Shown here one piece after another: positions 27,524-37,422 of a stretch of 64,000 nucleotides of DNA (positions are counted from its first letter, which is position 1; the number at the start of each line of letters is the position of its first letter). A program made the translations under genes and the position numbers. The notes beneath the pieces are model-generated. The model was given only the letters and a program-made list of their open reading frames with translations, searched no databases and was not told the origin of the DNA. The stretch comes from Bacteroidales bacterium (GTDB lineage Bacteria; Bacteroidota; Bacteroidia; Bacteroidales; UBA1402): NCBI GenBank assembly GCA_017464285.1, contig JAFUDT010000006.1, forward strand, positions 1 to 64,000, in the 5' to 3' direction.

Positions 27524-28468
27524 ATGTCTTCTTTCAGGACAAAATTGGGTGACAGCATCCATACTGCCACCCCGCGTGCCCTTAGGACCATCTGGTGGAT
27601 ATTCCGCATTACTGCGGTTATATCCTTTGTCATGTTCCTGCTCAAATATACCGGGCTGCTCATTTGGATTTCTGCCCTGGTCAGTCCGGTATTTCTTCTG
27701 TTCGGCCTGCCGGGCGATGCGGCCATGGCCTATGTGAGCGGCTATTTTATCAATGTCTATTCCTGTGTGGCGGTTGTTTCAACAATCTCGCTCACAGCCA
27801 GGGAAATGACAATTCTCGGCGCTATGACTTTGGCGGCTCACGCTATTCCTGTCGAGACAGCTGTGCAGCATAAGACCGGCTCTCCATCGTGGTATTGTGT
27901 GCTGGTCAGGACCTTGGGTTCACTGGCTCTGGGTATCACACTGAATCTTCTGTTGCCCGGCCGGGCGGAGGTATGGACCGGACAAACCGTCCCTCTGTCT
28001 GAAATTCCCCTTATCGCTATTCAGGGCGATTTTCGGCCTATGTTTTTTGAGTGGCTGCTGGGGCTACTCAAGCTAAGCCTTTGGATGACCTGTCTTATCT
28101 GGCTACTCAATGTGTTGCAGCGTATCCTCTACGAATTCAATCTGATGGAGAGGATTTCACGCCTTTTCAGGCCATTGCTGAAGGTCTTCGGCCTGGGAGA
28201 AAAAACCTCTTTCCTTTGGATTGTCGCCAATGTGGTGGGCCTGTCCTACGGCTCAGCCGTTATGCTTGACGAGGCAGAACGAGGTAACTTGAGTCTCAGG
28301 GAAATCAATCTGCTCAACACCCATATTGGTATCTCGCACAGCAATCTGGAGGATCTGTTGCTGGTTTCGGCTCTGGGTGGTGTGTGGTATGTGATTTTGC
28401 TGTCCCGCTGGATCCTGGTGACGATATTGGTGTGGATGTTGCGTTTTTTTATGTATCTTCGCGTCTGA
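27524..28468 (+). CDS. Gate-domain (nucleoside recognition) membrane protein
   Basis: 314 residues with about eight membrane helices. Two Gate/nucleoside-recognition segments are recognisable, around VSPVFLLFGLPGDAAMAYVSGYF (about 53-75) and in the second half around GSAVMLDEAERGNL and NTHIGISHSNLED. Such proteins are found in transport or spore-maturation families, but the substrate of this branch is unknown. Confidence 0.75.
   Translation: MSSFRTKLGDSIHTATPRALRTIWWIFRITAVISFVMFLLKYTGLLIWISALVSPVFLLFGLPGDAAMAYVSGYFINVYSCVAVVSTISLTAREMTILGAMTLAAHAIPVETAVQHKTGSPSWYCVLVRTLGSLALGITLNLLLPGRAEVWTGQTVPLSEIPLIAIQGDFRPMFFEWLLGLLKLSLWMTCLIWLLNVLQRILYEFNLMERISRLFRPLLKVFGLGEKTSFLWIVANVVGLSYGSAVMLDEAERGNLSLREINLLNTHIGISHSNLEDLLLVSALGGVWYVILLSRWILVTILVWMLRFFMYLRV
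28454..28461 (+). promoter_or_regulatory. -7-like element ahead of the peptide transporter
   Basis: TATCTTCG inside the last codons of the Gate-domain gene, 35 nt before the transporter ATG. No -33 element at standard spacing was found. Confidence 0.35.
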
Positions 28469-28495
28469 ACTGTGTAACCTCATAACTCTGTATCT

Positions 28496-30076
28496 ATGTT
28501 CAAAGGACAACCCAAAGGTTTGTATGCATTGGCTCTGGCCAATACGGGTGAGCGTTTCGGCTACTATACCATGCTTGCCATCTTTACGCTCTACATGAGA
28601 GCCAAGTTCGGCTGGGACGAAAACACCGCCGGGCAAGTCTATGCCATTTTCCTGGCAGGTGTTTATTTTATGCCCTTGCTGGGAGGTATAATTGCTGACC
28701 GTATCGGTTATGGCAAGTGTGTCACCGTCGGCGCCTTTGTCATGATAGCCGGCTATCTGGCCTTGGCAGTACCCATGGCGACGCAGGAGGTAGACAAATG
28801 GACCCTTTTTGCCGGTCTGGCCTTGATAGCCGTTGGTACCGGCCTGTTCAAGGGCAATTTGCAAGTCTTGGTCGGAAACCTTTATGACGATCCTCAATAC
28901 GCCGACAAACGGGATGCGGCCTTCAGCCTGTTCTACATGGCCATCAATATCGGTGCCATGTTTGCTCCGGCTATGGCCAAAGCCTTGTACAATCCCTTCA
29001 TTGAGAAGGCCGGTTTCCATTTTGTCCCCATTGACAATGCCACTGTTGAATTTGCTTCCCGTTCGGGTGAGTATCTTCAGTCGCTGGCTGCCGGCTATCG
29101 TCTCTGTTTCTATGTGGCCTGTGCCTCCCTGGTGCTGTCGCTGCTCATTTATTTTGCCTGCCGTTCCTGGTTCAAGCATGCCGATGTCAATACCAAACAG
29201 GCCAAGGCTCAGGAAGTCAAAATACAGGAACTTACTCCGGCCCAGACCCGCGCACGCATCGTTGCCCTGTTGCTGGTCTTCGCCGTAGTCATCTTTTTCT
29301 GGATGGCTTTCCACCAGAACGGTTCAGCCCTGACTTTCTTTGCCGATAAATATACCAAACTCACCGGTATCACCGGAATGAACCGGATATGGTTCAATAT
29401 CTGGTCGCTGGCGCTGATTGCGGTATCTGTCTATACGCTTTTTGCCATGTTCCAGAGCGATACCCGGAAAGCCCGCACTATTGCCGGTATTGCCACGCTG
29501 GCTCTCTGGGGAGGTGCCTTGGCCTTCTACCTGCACATGCCTCAGTCATATAACGCTGTCACTTCCGACTTTCAGCAGTTCAATCCCTTTTTCGTGGTGG
29601 CGCTGACCCCGATTTCGGTAGCCGTTTTCGGCGCTTTGGGCAAGAGAGGCAAAGAACCCTCAGCTCCCGTCAAGATTGGATTGGGTATGTTACTGGCCGG
29701 TGTCGGTTTTGCTGTCATCACTGTAGCTTCGACAGGGCTGATTTCTCCCAAGGACCTGGGCGATTCGGCACAAAGTGTGCTCAACCCCAACTGGCTTATC
29801 GGAACCTATTTCACCCTGACTGTCGCCGAGCTGCTGCTCAGCCCGATGGGTATCAGCTTTGTCAGCAAGGTGGCTCCTCCCCAGTACAAGGGTTTGATGA
29901 TGGGCGGCTGGTTTGCTGCTACGGCTATCGGTAATTACCTGAGCCGCATTCCGTCCGCTTTGTGGAATAAGATACCGTTGATGGCCAACTGGGCCATTCT
30001 GATTGCTCTCTGTGTTACGGCCGGTCTGATTATGTTCATTCTGCGCCGGAAACTGGAAGCAGCTACACAAGACTAA
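28496..30076 (+). CDS. POT/PTR family proton-coupled peptide transporter
   Basis: 526 residues with about 12-14 membrane helices. The POT hallmark near the N-terminus (ANTGERFGYYTM, an ExxERF-type motif on helix 1) and the GGIIADRIGYGK loop are clear. The FKGNLQVLVGNLY and SLFYMAINIGA segments form the PTR2 signature. It probably imports di- and tripeptides with protons, in keeping with a peptide-using gut or oral Bacteroidales. Confidence 0.93.
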   Translation: MFKGQPKGLYALALANTGERFGYYTMLAIFTLYMRAKFGWDENTAGQVYAIFLAGVYFMPLLGGIIADRIGYGKCVTVGAFVMIAGYLALAVPMATQEVDKWTLFAGLALIAVGTGLFKGNLQVLVGNLYDDPQYADKRDAAFSLFYMAINIGAMFAPAMAKALYNPFIEKAGFHFVPIDNATVEFASRSGEYLQSLAAGYRLCFYVACASLVLSLLIYFACRSWFKHADVNTKQAKAQEVKIQELTPAQTRARIVALLLVFAVVIFFWMAFHQNGSALTFFADKYTKLTGITGMNRIWFNIWSLALIAVSVYTLFAMFQSDTRKARTIAGIATLALWGGALAFYLHMPQSYNAVTSDFQQFNPFFVVALTPISVAVFGALGKRGKEPSAPVKIGLGMLLAGVGFAVITVASTGLISPKDLGDSAQSVLNPNWLIGTYFTLTVAELLLSPMGISFVSKVAPPQYKGLMMGGWFAATAIGNYLSRIPSALWNKIPLMANWAILIALCVTAGLIMFILRRKLEAATQD

Positions 30077-30089
30077 AAAAACACTTCTA

Positions 30090-31760
30090 ATGGAAAGTAC
30101 TTCATTTAACGCTATACTCGAGGAGAGTTTTCGCAAAAACTGGGATCGGCCAGCTCTTTCAAACTATCAAGGTGTCACTTTGAGTTATCGTGATGTGGCT
30201 CGCAGAATTGCCAAGCTGCACATTGCTTTCGAGCAGTGTGGGCTGGTGAAGGGCGACAAGGTCGCCTTGTGTTCGCGTAATCAGGCCAACTGGGGCGTGT
30301 GCTTCCTGGCCGCACTCACATACGGAGCAGTGCCAGTGCCGATTCTGCATGAATTCAAACCCGGCAATGTTCACCATCTGGTCAATCACAGCGAGGCTAA
30401 GGTCCTGTTCGTGGACGAGGTGGTCTGGGAAGGCTTACATCCCGAGGAAATGCCCTCGCTCAAAGTGATTGTCCAAATCAATACGCTCAAGTTTCTGCAT
30501 GCAATCTCTGACGAACTGTGGCAGGTACGCGAGCACCTGAACGAGTCCTATGGCCTACACTATCCCAATGCCTTCACTTCCGACGACATTCATTATTATC
30601 AGGATCAGCCCGACGAATTGGCCATCATCAACTACACTTCCGGTACTTCCGGTTTCTCCAAGGGAGTGATGATTCCTTACAGGGCATTGCGCAACAATTT
30701 CGATTTTGCCCGCTACGATGCCCTGCCTATGATGAATGCCCAGTGTACGCTGGTCTCCATGCTGCCGCTGGCCCACATGTACGGCCTTATGTTCGAGTTT
30801 CTCTTCGAGATGGGGATCGGCATGCATGTCCATTTCCTGACCCGGGTTCCGAGCCCGAAGATTATCATGCAGGCTTTCGCGGATATCAAGCCGGACTTTA
30901 TTATCTCTGTGCCGCTGATTATTGAGAAAATCTATAAGTCCAAACTTAAACCCGTTCTGGACAAGACCAAGTTGCTCTTTGCCCTGCCGCTGGTCGATCA
31001 GATGTTGGGCAAGAAAATATGCAAGGAGCTGGTCACGACTTTCGGAGGCAAGTTCGAGGAGGTCATTATCGGCGGAGCCGCTTTCAATCCTGAGGTGGAC
31101 CGTTTCTTCCACCGTATAGCCTTCCCCTATACCGTGGGCTATGGCATGACCGAATGTGCTCCCATCATCACCTATGCTCATTGGAACAAGACACGGCTTT
31201 TCTCTTGTGGCCAGTGTGTGAGGAACATGGAAATCCGTATCGACTCCTCCGACCCGGCCAATGTCCCCGGTGAGGTGCAGGTCCGCGGCGACAACGTCTT
31301 CTTGGGCTATTACAAGAACGAGGAGGCGACGAAGGAAGTCTTCACCGATGACGGCTGGTTCCGGACAGGTGATATGGGAGTGATGGATGCCGACGGATAT
31401 CTCTATCTCAAGGGACGCTCCAAATGTATGATACTGGGCCCTTCGGGCCAGAACATCTACCCCGAGGAATTAGAGGGTGTGCTCAACAATCTTCACTACG
31501 TGGTCGATTCCCTGGTCATCGAGGATCAGGGTCAGCTGACCGCTCTGGTCTATCCCGACTATCCCCAGGCCCAGTTGGATGGGATGGACGTGAAATCGCT
31601 CGAAAAGTTTATCCTCGATGCGTTGCCGCAGGTCAACAAAGAGTTGCCTTCGTATGCCAATATCAAGCGCATTGAATTTATGCCTGAGGACTTCGAACGC
31701 ACGCCCAAACGCAGCATTAAGCGCTATCTTTATCAGCGCAATGCCGCTCCCAAGGCCTGA
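30090..31760 (+). CDS. AMP-forming acyl-CoA synthetase (long-chain fatty acid-CoA ligase-like)
   Basis: 556 residues of the ANL superfamily. The P-loop is YTSGTSGFSKGVM, followed by YGMTECAPI and the hinge motif GWFRTGDMGVMDADGYLYLKGR. A C-terminal Lys lies in KRSIKRYLYQ. It activates a carboxylic acid, probably a fatty acid, through an acyl-AMP. It follows the transporter by 13 nt and ends before a strong bidirectional terminator. Confidence 0.9.
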   Translation: MESTSFNAILEESFRKNWDRPALSNYQGVTLSYRDVARRIAKLHIAFEQCGLVKGDKVALCSRNQANWGVCFLAALTYGAVPVPILHEFKPGNVHHLVNHSEAKVLFVDEVVWEGLHPEEMPSLKVIVQINTLKFLHAISDELWQVREHLNESYGLHYPNAFTSDDIHYYQDQPDELAIINYTSGTSGFSKGVMIPYRALRNNFDFARYDALPMMNAQCTLVSMLPLAHMYGLMFEFLFEMGIGMHVHFLTRVPSPKIIMQAFADIKPDFIISVPLIIEKIYKSKLKPVLDKTKLLFALPLVDQMLGKKICKELVTTFGGKFEEVIIGGAAFNPEVDRFFHRIAFPYTVGYGMTECAPIITYAHWNKTRLFSCGQCVRNMEIRIDSSDPANVPGEVQVRGDNVFLGYYKNEEATKEVFTDDGWFRTGDMGVMDADGYLYLKGRSKCMILGPSGQNIYPEELEGVLNNLHYVVDSLVIEDQGQLTALVYPDYPQAQLDGMDVKSLEKFILDALPQVNKELPSYANIKRIEFMPEDFERTPKRSIKRYLYQRNAAPKA

Positions 31761-31780
31761 GACAGTATTCCCACATTGAC

Positions 31781-31815
31781 AAAACGGGCAGGAAAAACTT
31801 TCCTGCCCGTTTTTG
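31781..31815. terminator. Bidirectional terminator
   Basis: AAAACGGGCAGGAAA pairs with TTTCCTGCCCGTTTT, with A and T tracts on either side. It serves the rightward acyl-CoA ligase gene and the leftward MFS gene. Confidence 0.9.
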
Positions 31816-31839
31816 CGTGTCAGTATGTTTCAAAGTTGA

Positions 31840-33210
31840 CTATTTGCGGGTGATGTTGGGCTGTTCCAGACCATAGCCTTTTCTCTTGTCCTCAGCTTTC
31901 AGCATCAGAGCCAGTATGACGGCAATCACTCCGAATGCGGCAAAGATGCACATAGGCAGCGTGTAGTTATAAAGCGACACTTCGCTGCCGTCAATGATTC
32001 TTGTACCGACGATGCAGTATTTATTCAGTATCCAGCCGATGAGCAGGGGAACAAAGCCCAGGCCGATGTTCTGGACCCAGAAAATCAGCGCGTAGGCCGA
32101 ACCCAGTTGTTTCTGAGGAATGATCTTAGGAACGCTGGGCCACATGGCAGAGGGAACCAGGGAGAAAGCTACGCCCAGTATCACCATGATCAGAGCGGCA
32201 AACCACCAGTAATTCAGTATCGGGAGAGCAAACAGGATGTGAACGGCAATCAGCATAAAGGAACCGATAATCATGATGGTCGCCCCTTTGCCCTTACGGT
32301 CATAAATGCCGCCGAACAGGGGTGTCATGATCAGATTGCCAAAAGGAATCATGGCGGGAATGATGCCGGCCAGCGTAGTATCGACATGGTATTTGTTCTC
32401 CATCAGGGAGGTGGCATATTTCATGAAGGGGAAAACAGCCGAATAGAACATCAGGCACAGCAGGGCAATGAGCCAGAAACCCTTGCTGCTGACGATGACC
32501 TTGAGATCCTTGAGTTTGAAGGTGTCTTCGGGATCGCTCGTTTCGGCTGCAATGGCTGCATCGTTGCGGCGGTCCATCGCGCAGAAGCACAGATAAGCCA
32601 GCAGACCGATGCACAGCAGGACAGCAGAAAAGAGCAAGGGGGTGGACATTTTGAAATGTCTGACAATGATTGGACTGAATACCATGGCCAAAGCGGTGCC
32701 CAGACGGGCGACAGCCACCTGGACTCCCATGGCCAGAGCCAGTTCTTTGCCTGTGAACCATTTAACAATGACCTTGGAGACAGTGATGCCGCAGGTCTCA
32801 GTCCCGACAGCAAAGATGGCATAGCCCAGACAGGCTGTCAATACCTGGCTGCGCAAACCGAAAACCATGCCCGCATCGGGTGAAATATACTCAACGGCAT
32901 AGTATTTGATAAAGGCACCGATTACCATAAGTGAACAAGAGAGGGTACCGGTGAAGCGGACGCCGAGTTTGTCGAGGATGATGCCACCGAAAATCAGCAT
33001 GAACAAAAAGACGTTGAACCAGCAGTAAGACCAGTTGAAGATGCCGAACTCCGCACTGCTCCAGTGCATCTGTTCCTCGAGCATGGTCATCAGGGGCGAC
33101 ATGGCATCAGTGAGGAAATAGCCCCACATCATGGTAAAGGAGACAATAATCAGCGCTGTCCAGCGGGCCCAGCCCTGATCGCTCAGTTTCTTGACGGTTG
33201 TCATAGGCAT
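31840..33210 (-). CDS. MFS transporter (MFSD1-like branch)
   Basis: 456 residues with 12 predicted helices. The MFS loop 2-3 motif is degenerate (GGIILDKLGVRFTG) and its counterpart in the second half is GGIYDRKGKG. The sequence resembles the prokaryotic relatives of MFSD1, some of which carry short peptides, but the substrate is not certain. Its leader contains a perfect 8-bp GC-rich hairpin (33248-33265). Confidence 0.8.
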   Translation of the reverse strand: MPMTTVKKLSDQGWARWTALIIVSFTMMWGYFLTDAMSPLMTMLEEQMHWSSAEFGIFNWSYCWFNVFLFMLIFGGIILDKLGVRFTGTLSCSLMVIGAFIKYYAVEYISPDAGMVFGLRSQVLTACLGYAIFAVGTETCGITVSKVIVKWFTGKELALAMGVQVAVARLGTALAMVFSPIIVRHFKMSTPLLFSAVLLCIGLLAYLCFCAMDRRNDAAIAAETSDPEDTFKLKDLKVIVSSKGFWLIALLCLMFYSAVFPFMKYATSLMENKYHVDTTLAGIIPAMIPFGNLIMTPLFGGIYDRKGKGATIMIIGSFMLIAVHILFALPILNYWWFAALIMVILGVAFSLVPSAMWPSVPKIIPQKQLGSAYALIFWVQNIGLGFVPLLIGWILNKYCIVGTRIIDGSEVSLYNYTLPMCIFAAFGVIAVILALMLKAEDKRKGYGLEQPNITRK

Positions 33211-33247
33211 AAAACTTGATTATCAGTTGTTTTTAGAACAAAATCCC

Positions 33248-33265
33248 CTCCTGCCCCGGCAGGAG
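33248..33265 (-). promoter_or_regulatory. 5'-leader hairpin of the MFS gene
   Basis: CTCCTGCC and GGCAGGAG form a perfect 8-bp stem with a 2-nt loop. It lies between a -7-like TATTTTTG (33278-33285, minus strand) and the start codon. No T tract follows, so it is not an ordinary terminator. A leader structure or operator is inferred. Confidence 0.45.
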
Positions 33266-33319
33266 ACTTTTCCGTGGCAAAAATAGTAAAAAAAAGTTGT
33301 CTCGGCATCCCCTTGCAGA

Positions 33320-35113
33320 CTATTTCCGGCTGATGACCTCAGCGATTCTGTCGACATTCATACTGCGTGCGGAGGCATCCAGTATTTTCCGGTACACTCC
33401 GTCTTGGCGGTAAACCTCATCAGGAGTGCCGCTTTCGGCGACACGGCCCTGGTCCAGCACATAGACATAATCGGCATCGATAATCTGGCCAATGTTGTGC
33501 GAGATGACGATGACCGTCCGTCCTGCCTTGATGGCGTCGATGCTGGCTTTAATCTGTTCGGTGGCAATGGCGTCCAGGCTGGCAGTCGGCTCATCCAGGA
33601 AAATAATCGGTGGATTTTTGAGAAACATGCGGGCAATGGCAATGCGCTGTTGCTGGCCTCCACTGAGCTGGAGTGCATTGGTCTGGAAGCCATCAGGCAG
33701 TTCCATGACTTGATCGTAGATGTAGGCCTGCCTGGCGGCCATGGTCACTTGTTCAAAACTGGCTGAAGGATTGCCATAGCGGATATTCTCTTCAATCGAT
33801 CCGCTGAAAATGTGGTTCTTTTGCAATACCAGACCGATTTTCTCTCGCATCCAGTGTGTGTCCCAGTCCTTCAGATCCCGACCGTCCAGCTGTATGGAGC
33901 CAGTGTCTGGGTGGTAGAATTTGTCCAGCAGGTTGATGACGGTACTTTTGCCGGCTCCGCTCAGACCGACCAGCGCCGTGATTTTCCCGGCCGGGATGTG
34001 CATATTCACGTCGAACAGAGCCTGTGTGCCATTGCTGTAGGTGAAATTGACACCCGACAGGACAATGTCTCCTTCGATCTGATCGGGCCGATAGCTGCCG
34101 CTGTCCTCCTTTTCTCCGTCAGCCTGCAGGATGCCGAAAAAGCCTTCGGCATAGATCAGGGCGTCGTTCATGTCGTCATAGATGCGGTGAAGCTGTCGGA
34201 TAGGGGCACTGACATTGGCGAAAAGCATGACATGATACATGATTTTCCCGATACTCATGCCCGGGTAGCCGCTCAGGACCAGATAGGCTGTCAATATGAT
34301 GATCAGTACAGTGCCGATCTGTTCGAAAAAACTTTTCAATCCGTTGAACAGATAGCTCTGCCGTCGAATATCCAGCTGGCGTTCTGTCATCGCCTCCTGC
34401 ACCCCTGCCTGCCGCCGGGCTTCTATGTCTTCCCTGTTGAAGGACTTGATGACGCTGATGCTCTCAATCATGCCAAGAATACCTTGGCTGACAGCCTGAT
34501 GGCTGCTGAAAATGCTGCGTCTTCCGCCTTTCATGCGCCGGGCCTGGATATAGGTGAGGTAAAAATAGATAGGGACGATGCAGAGAGCGACCAGTCCGAC
34601 ATAGACATTGGCCATGAACATGAGTATCAGCGCCAGAGCGGCACTGGTAAACAGGGGCAGGATTTCGATGAAGAAATTATTGACCGTATTGCTCAGACTC
34701 ATGATGCCCCTGTCTATCTTCGACTGCAGTTTTCCGGTCTCGTTGCCTTCCTGTGAGAAGAATGCCATACGGAAAGACAGCATCTGATCGACCACTTTGA
34801 GCGACAGGTCCCGGCTGACCAGAATGCGCATTCTCTCTCCGAAATAGCGCTGAAAGAAAGTGACCAGCGTGGCGATGACCTCCTTGCCCAGCAAAATGCA
34901 GCTGATCAGCAGAAGAATCCTGGCCGCCTCGGCCCACAGAAGGGGCTGCTGCTGTATCAGCGCGTTGATGGCATCGACAGCCCGGTCGAGCACGACAGCG
35001 TTGACCTGGGCCATGAGAGAACCCAGAAAGGTCAGGACAATGGTCACTGCAATGAGCCATTTATAGGGCTTGACGTAAGGTATCAGATTACGTAGCAGGT
35101 CCAGCAGGCTCAT
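33320..35113 (-). CDS. ABC transporter, fused permease and ATP-binding protein
   Basis: 597 residues from ATG 35113 ([10 protein letters not shown]). An in-frame ATG at 35200 adds 29 polar, unconserved residues and lies only 14 nt beyond a terminator. Six membrane helices (about 20-300) precede an ATPase with Walker [11 protein letters not shown], signature [14 protein letters not shown] and Walker [13 protein letters not shown]. This is a type IV half-exporter that works as a dimer, of the lipid/drug export class. Substrate unknown. Confidence 0.9.
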   Translation of the reverse strand: MSLLDLLRNLIPYVKPYKWLIAVTIVLTFLGSLMAQVNAVVLDRAVDAINALIQQQPLLWAEAARILLLISCILLGKEVIATLVTFFQRYFGERMRILVSRDLSLKVVDQMLSFRMAFFSQEGNETGKLQSKIDRGIMSLSNTVNNFFIEILPLFTSAALALILMFMANVYVGLVALCIVPIYFYLTYIQARRMKGGRRSIFSSHQAVSQGILGMIESISVIKSFNREDIEARRQAGVQEAMTERQLDIRRQSYLFNGLKSFFEQIGTVLIIILTAYLVLSGYPGMSIGKIMYHVMLFANVSAPIRQLHRIYDDMNDALIYAEGFFGILQADGEKEDSGSYRPDQIEGDIVLSGVNFTYSNGTQALFDVNMHIPAGKITALVGLSGAGKSTVINLLDKFYHPDTGSIQLDGRDLKDWDTHWMREKIGLVLQKNHIFSGSIEENIRYGNPSASFEQVTMAARQAYIYDQVMELPDGFQTNALQLSGGQQQRIAIARMFLKNPPIIFLDEPTASLDAIATEQIKASIDAIKAGRTVIVISHNIGQIIDADYVYVLDQGRVAESGTPDEVYRQDGVYRKILDASARSMNVDRIAEVISRK

Positions 35114-35213
35114 CTTGTCAGGTCCGGCTGTTTCAGCTTTCCTGACAGATGCCTGGGTCGGAGAGTCGACTGGGCGGCAGGCAGAATGGAAAATCGACAT
35201 GGCCGTTGAGGAT

Positions 35214-35251
35214 AAAAAAGGTCGATCCTTTTTGGGGAGGACCGACCTTTT
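35214..35251 (-). terminator. Terminator of mutB
   Basis: On the minus strand AAAGGTCGGTCC pairs with GGATCGACCTTT and is followed by TTTTAT, 18 nt after the mutB stop. Confidence 0.85.
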
Positions 35252-35268
35252 GGAGGGGAATAAGAGGG

Positions 35269-37413
35269 CTATTCGTTCATCAGCAGGCGCATGATGGTGC
35301 AGGCCGACTTGGCCACCGGCGAACCGGGACCGAAGATGGCGGCCACACCGGCCTTGTACAGGAAATCATAGTCCTGAGCGGGGATAACACCGCCGGCAAT
35401 GACCATAATATCCTCACGGCCCAGACGCTTGAGTTCGGCAATCACCTGGGGAATCAGCGTCTTATGGCCGGCTGCCAGCGAAGAGACACCCAGTACGTGG
35501 ACATCGTTTTCTACTGCCTGCTTGGCAGCTTCTTCCGGAGTCTGGAACAGCGGACCCATATCCACGTCGAAACCACAGTCGGCATAACCGGTGGCAACGA
35601 CCTTGGCACCGCGGTCGTGTCCGTCCTGACCCATCTTGGCCACCATGATACGGGGCTGGCGGCCTTCTTTCTTGGCAAATGCTGCCGTCAGACGCTGGGC
35701 TTCCTTGAAGTCGTCGTCGTTCTTAGTCTCTGCTGCGTACACGCCTGAAATAGTTCTGATGGTTGCTTTATAACGCCCTACCACGGCTTCGCAGGCATCG
35801 CTGATTTCGCCCAGGGAGGCGCGGACAGCGGCTGCCTTGACAGCCAGGTCGAGCAGGTTGTCTTCCGATTTCTTTCCGTCGGCAAATTCCTGCACGCATT
35901 TGGTGATGCGGGCCAGGGCCTCCTTGACGGCGGTCTCGTCGCGATGGGCACGGAGCTCCTTCAGACGGGCAATCTGCTGTTCGCGGACAGCCGTGTTGTC
36001 GATTTCAAGGATATCGATGGGATCCTCGTGCTCGAGACGGTATTCGTTGACGCCGATAATCTTCTGCGAACCGGAGTCGATACGGGCCTGAGTGCGGGCA
36101 GCAGCCTCTTCGATACGCATTTTGGGGATGCCGGTTTCGATGGCGGCAGCCATGCCTCCCAGTTTTTCGACTTCCTGGATGTGCGACCAGGCTCTTTCGG
36201 CAATTTCCTGCGTCAGTTTCTCTACATAGTAGGAGCCGGCCCAGGGGTCGATCTGCTTGCAGACCTTAGTCTCTTCCTGAATGTAAATCTGGGTGTTGCG
36301 GGCAATACGGGCGGAAAAATCGGTGGGCAGGGCGATGGCCTCGTCCAGCGCATTGGTATGCAGGCTCTGGGTGTGTCCCAGGGCGGCGCCCATGGCCTCG
36401 ATGCAGGTACGACCCACATTGTTGAAGGGATCCTGTTCGGTCAGCGACCAGCCGGAGGTCTGCGAGTGGGTACGCAGGGCCAGCGACTTGGGGTTCTTGG
36501 CGTCGAAGCTCTTGACAATCTTGGCCCAGAGCATACGACCGGCACGCATCTTGGCAATCTCCATGAAATGATTCATTCCGATAGCCCAGAAGAACGACAG
36601 ACGAGGTGCAAAATCATCGACGTTCATACCGGCGTTGACACCGGCACGAAGATACTCCAGACCGTCGGCCAGGGTGTAGGCCAGTTCGATATCATCCGTG
36701 GCACCGGCTTCCTGCATGTGATAGCCCGAAATGGAGATGGAGTTGAACTTCGGCATATTCTTCGAGGTATATTCGAAGATGTCGGCGATAATTTTCATCG
36801 AGAATTTGGGCGGATAAATGTAGGTGTTGCGCACCATGAATTCCTTCAGGATATCGTTCTGGATGGTACCGGCCATCTCTTCGAGCTTGGCACCTTGCTC
36901 CAGTCCGGCATTGATGTAGAAGGCCAGGATGGGCAGTACAGCCCCGTTCATGGTCATCGAGACGGACATTTTGTTCAAGGGGATACCGTCGAACAGAACT
37001 TTCATGTCTTCGACCGAGCAGATAGATACACCGGCCTTGCCCACATCACCCACGACACGGGGATGGTCGGCATCGTAGCCGCGGTGGGTGGCCAGGTCGA
37101 AAGCGACCGACAGACCTTTCTGGCCGGAGGCCAGGTTGCGGCGGTAGAAGGCATTCGACTCTTCTGCGGTGGAGAATCCGGCATACTGACGGATGGTCCA
37201 TGGGCGCAGGGGATACATGGCACTGTACGGACCGCGCAGGAAGGGAGGAATACCGGAAGCATAGTTCAGGTGCTCCATGCCCTCGAGGTCTTCTTTGGTG
37301 TATATGGGCTTGACGGGAATCTGTTCCGGGGTCAGCCAGTTGGCGCTGTTGTTGCCCTCGACTTTGCTGGCAGCAACTTTTTTAATGTCTATGTCTTTGA
37401 AATTGGGTTTCAT
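35269..37413 (-). CDS. mutB: Methylmalonyl-CoA mutase large subunit
   Basis: 714 residues: a TIM-barrel substrate domain (about 1-560) and a C-terminal cobalamin-binding domain. The B12 ligand motif DGHDRG is at 597-602 (His599), followed by GVSSLAAGH and VIAGGVIP. With MutA it interconverts succinyl-CoA and methylmalonyl-CoA, the route to propionate in Bacteroidales. It follows mutA by 9 nt and ends in a strong terminator. No epimerase, decarboxylase or meaB gene is adjacent. Confidence 0.97.
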   Translation of the reverse strand: MKPNFKDIDIKKVAASKVEGNNSANWLTPEQIPVKPIYTKEDLEGMEHLNYASGIPPFLRGPYSAMYPLRPWTIRQYAGFSTAEESNAFYRRNLASGQKGLSVAFDLATHRGYDADHPRVVGDVGKAGVSICSVEDMKVLFDGIPLNKMSVSMTMNGAVLPILAFYINAGLEQGAKLEEMAGTIQNDILKEFMVRNTYIYPPKFSMKIIADIFEYTSKNMPKFNSISISGYHMQEAGATDDIELAYTLADGLEYLRAGVNAGMNVDDFAPRLSFFWAIGMNHFMEIAKMRAGRMLWAKIVKSFDAKNPKSLALRTHSQTSGWSLTEQDPFNNVGRTCIEAMGAALGHTQSLHTNALDEAIALPTDFSARIARNTQIYIQEETKVCKQIDPWAGSYYVEKLTQEIAERAWSHIQEVEKLGGMAAAIETGIPKMRIEEAAARTQARIDSGSQKIIGVNEYRLEHEDPIDILEIDNTAVREQQIARLKELRAHRDETAVKEALARITKCVQEFADGKKSEDNLLDLAVKAAAVRASLGEISDACEAVVGRYKATIRTISGVYAAETKNDDDFKEAQRLTAAFAKKEGRQPRIMVAKMGQDGHDRGAKVVATGYADCGFDVDMGPLFQTPEEAAKQAVENDVHVLGVSSLAAGHKTLIPQVIAELKRLGREDIMVIAGGVIPAQDYDFLYKAGVAAIFGPGSPVAKSACTIMRLLMNE

Positions 37414-37422
37414 TGCTGCAAG

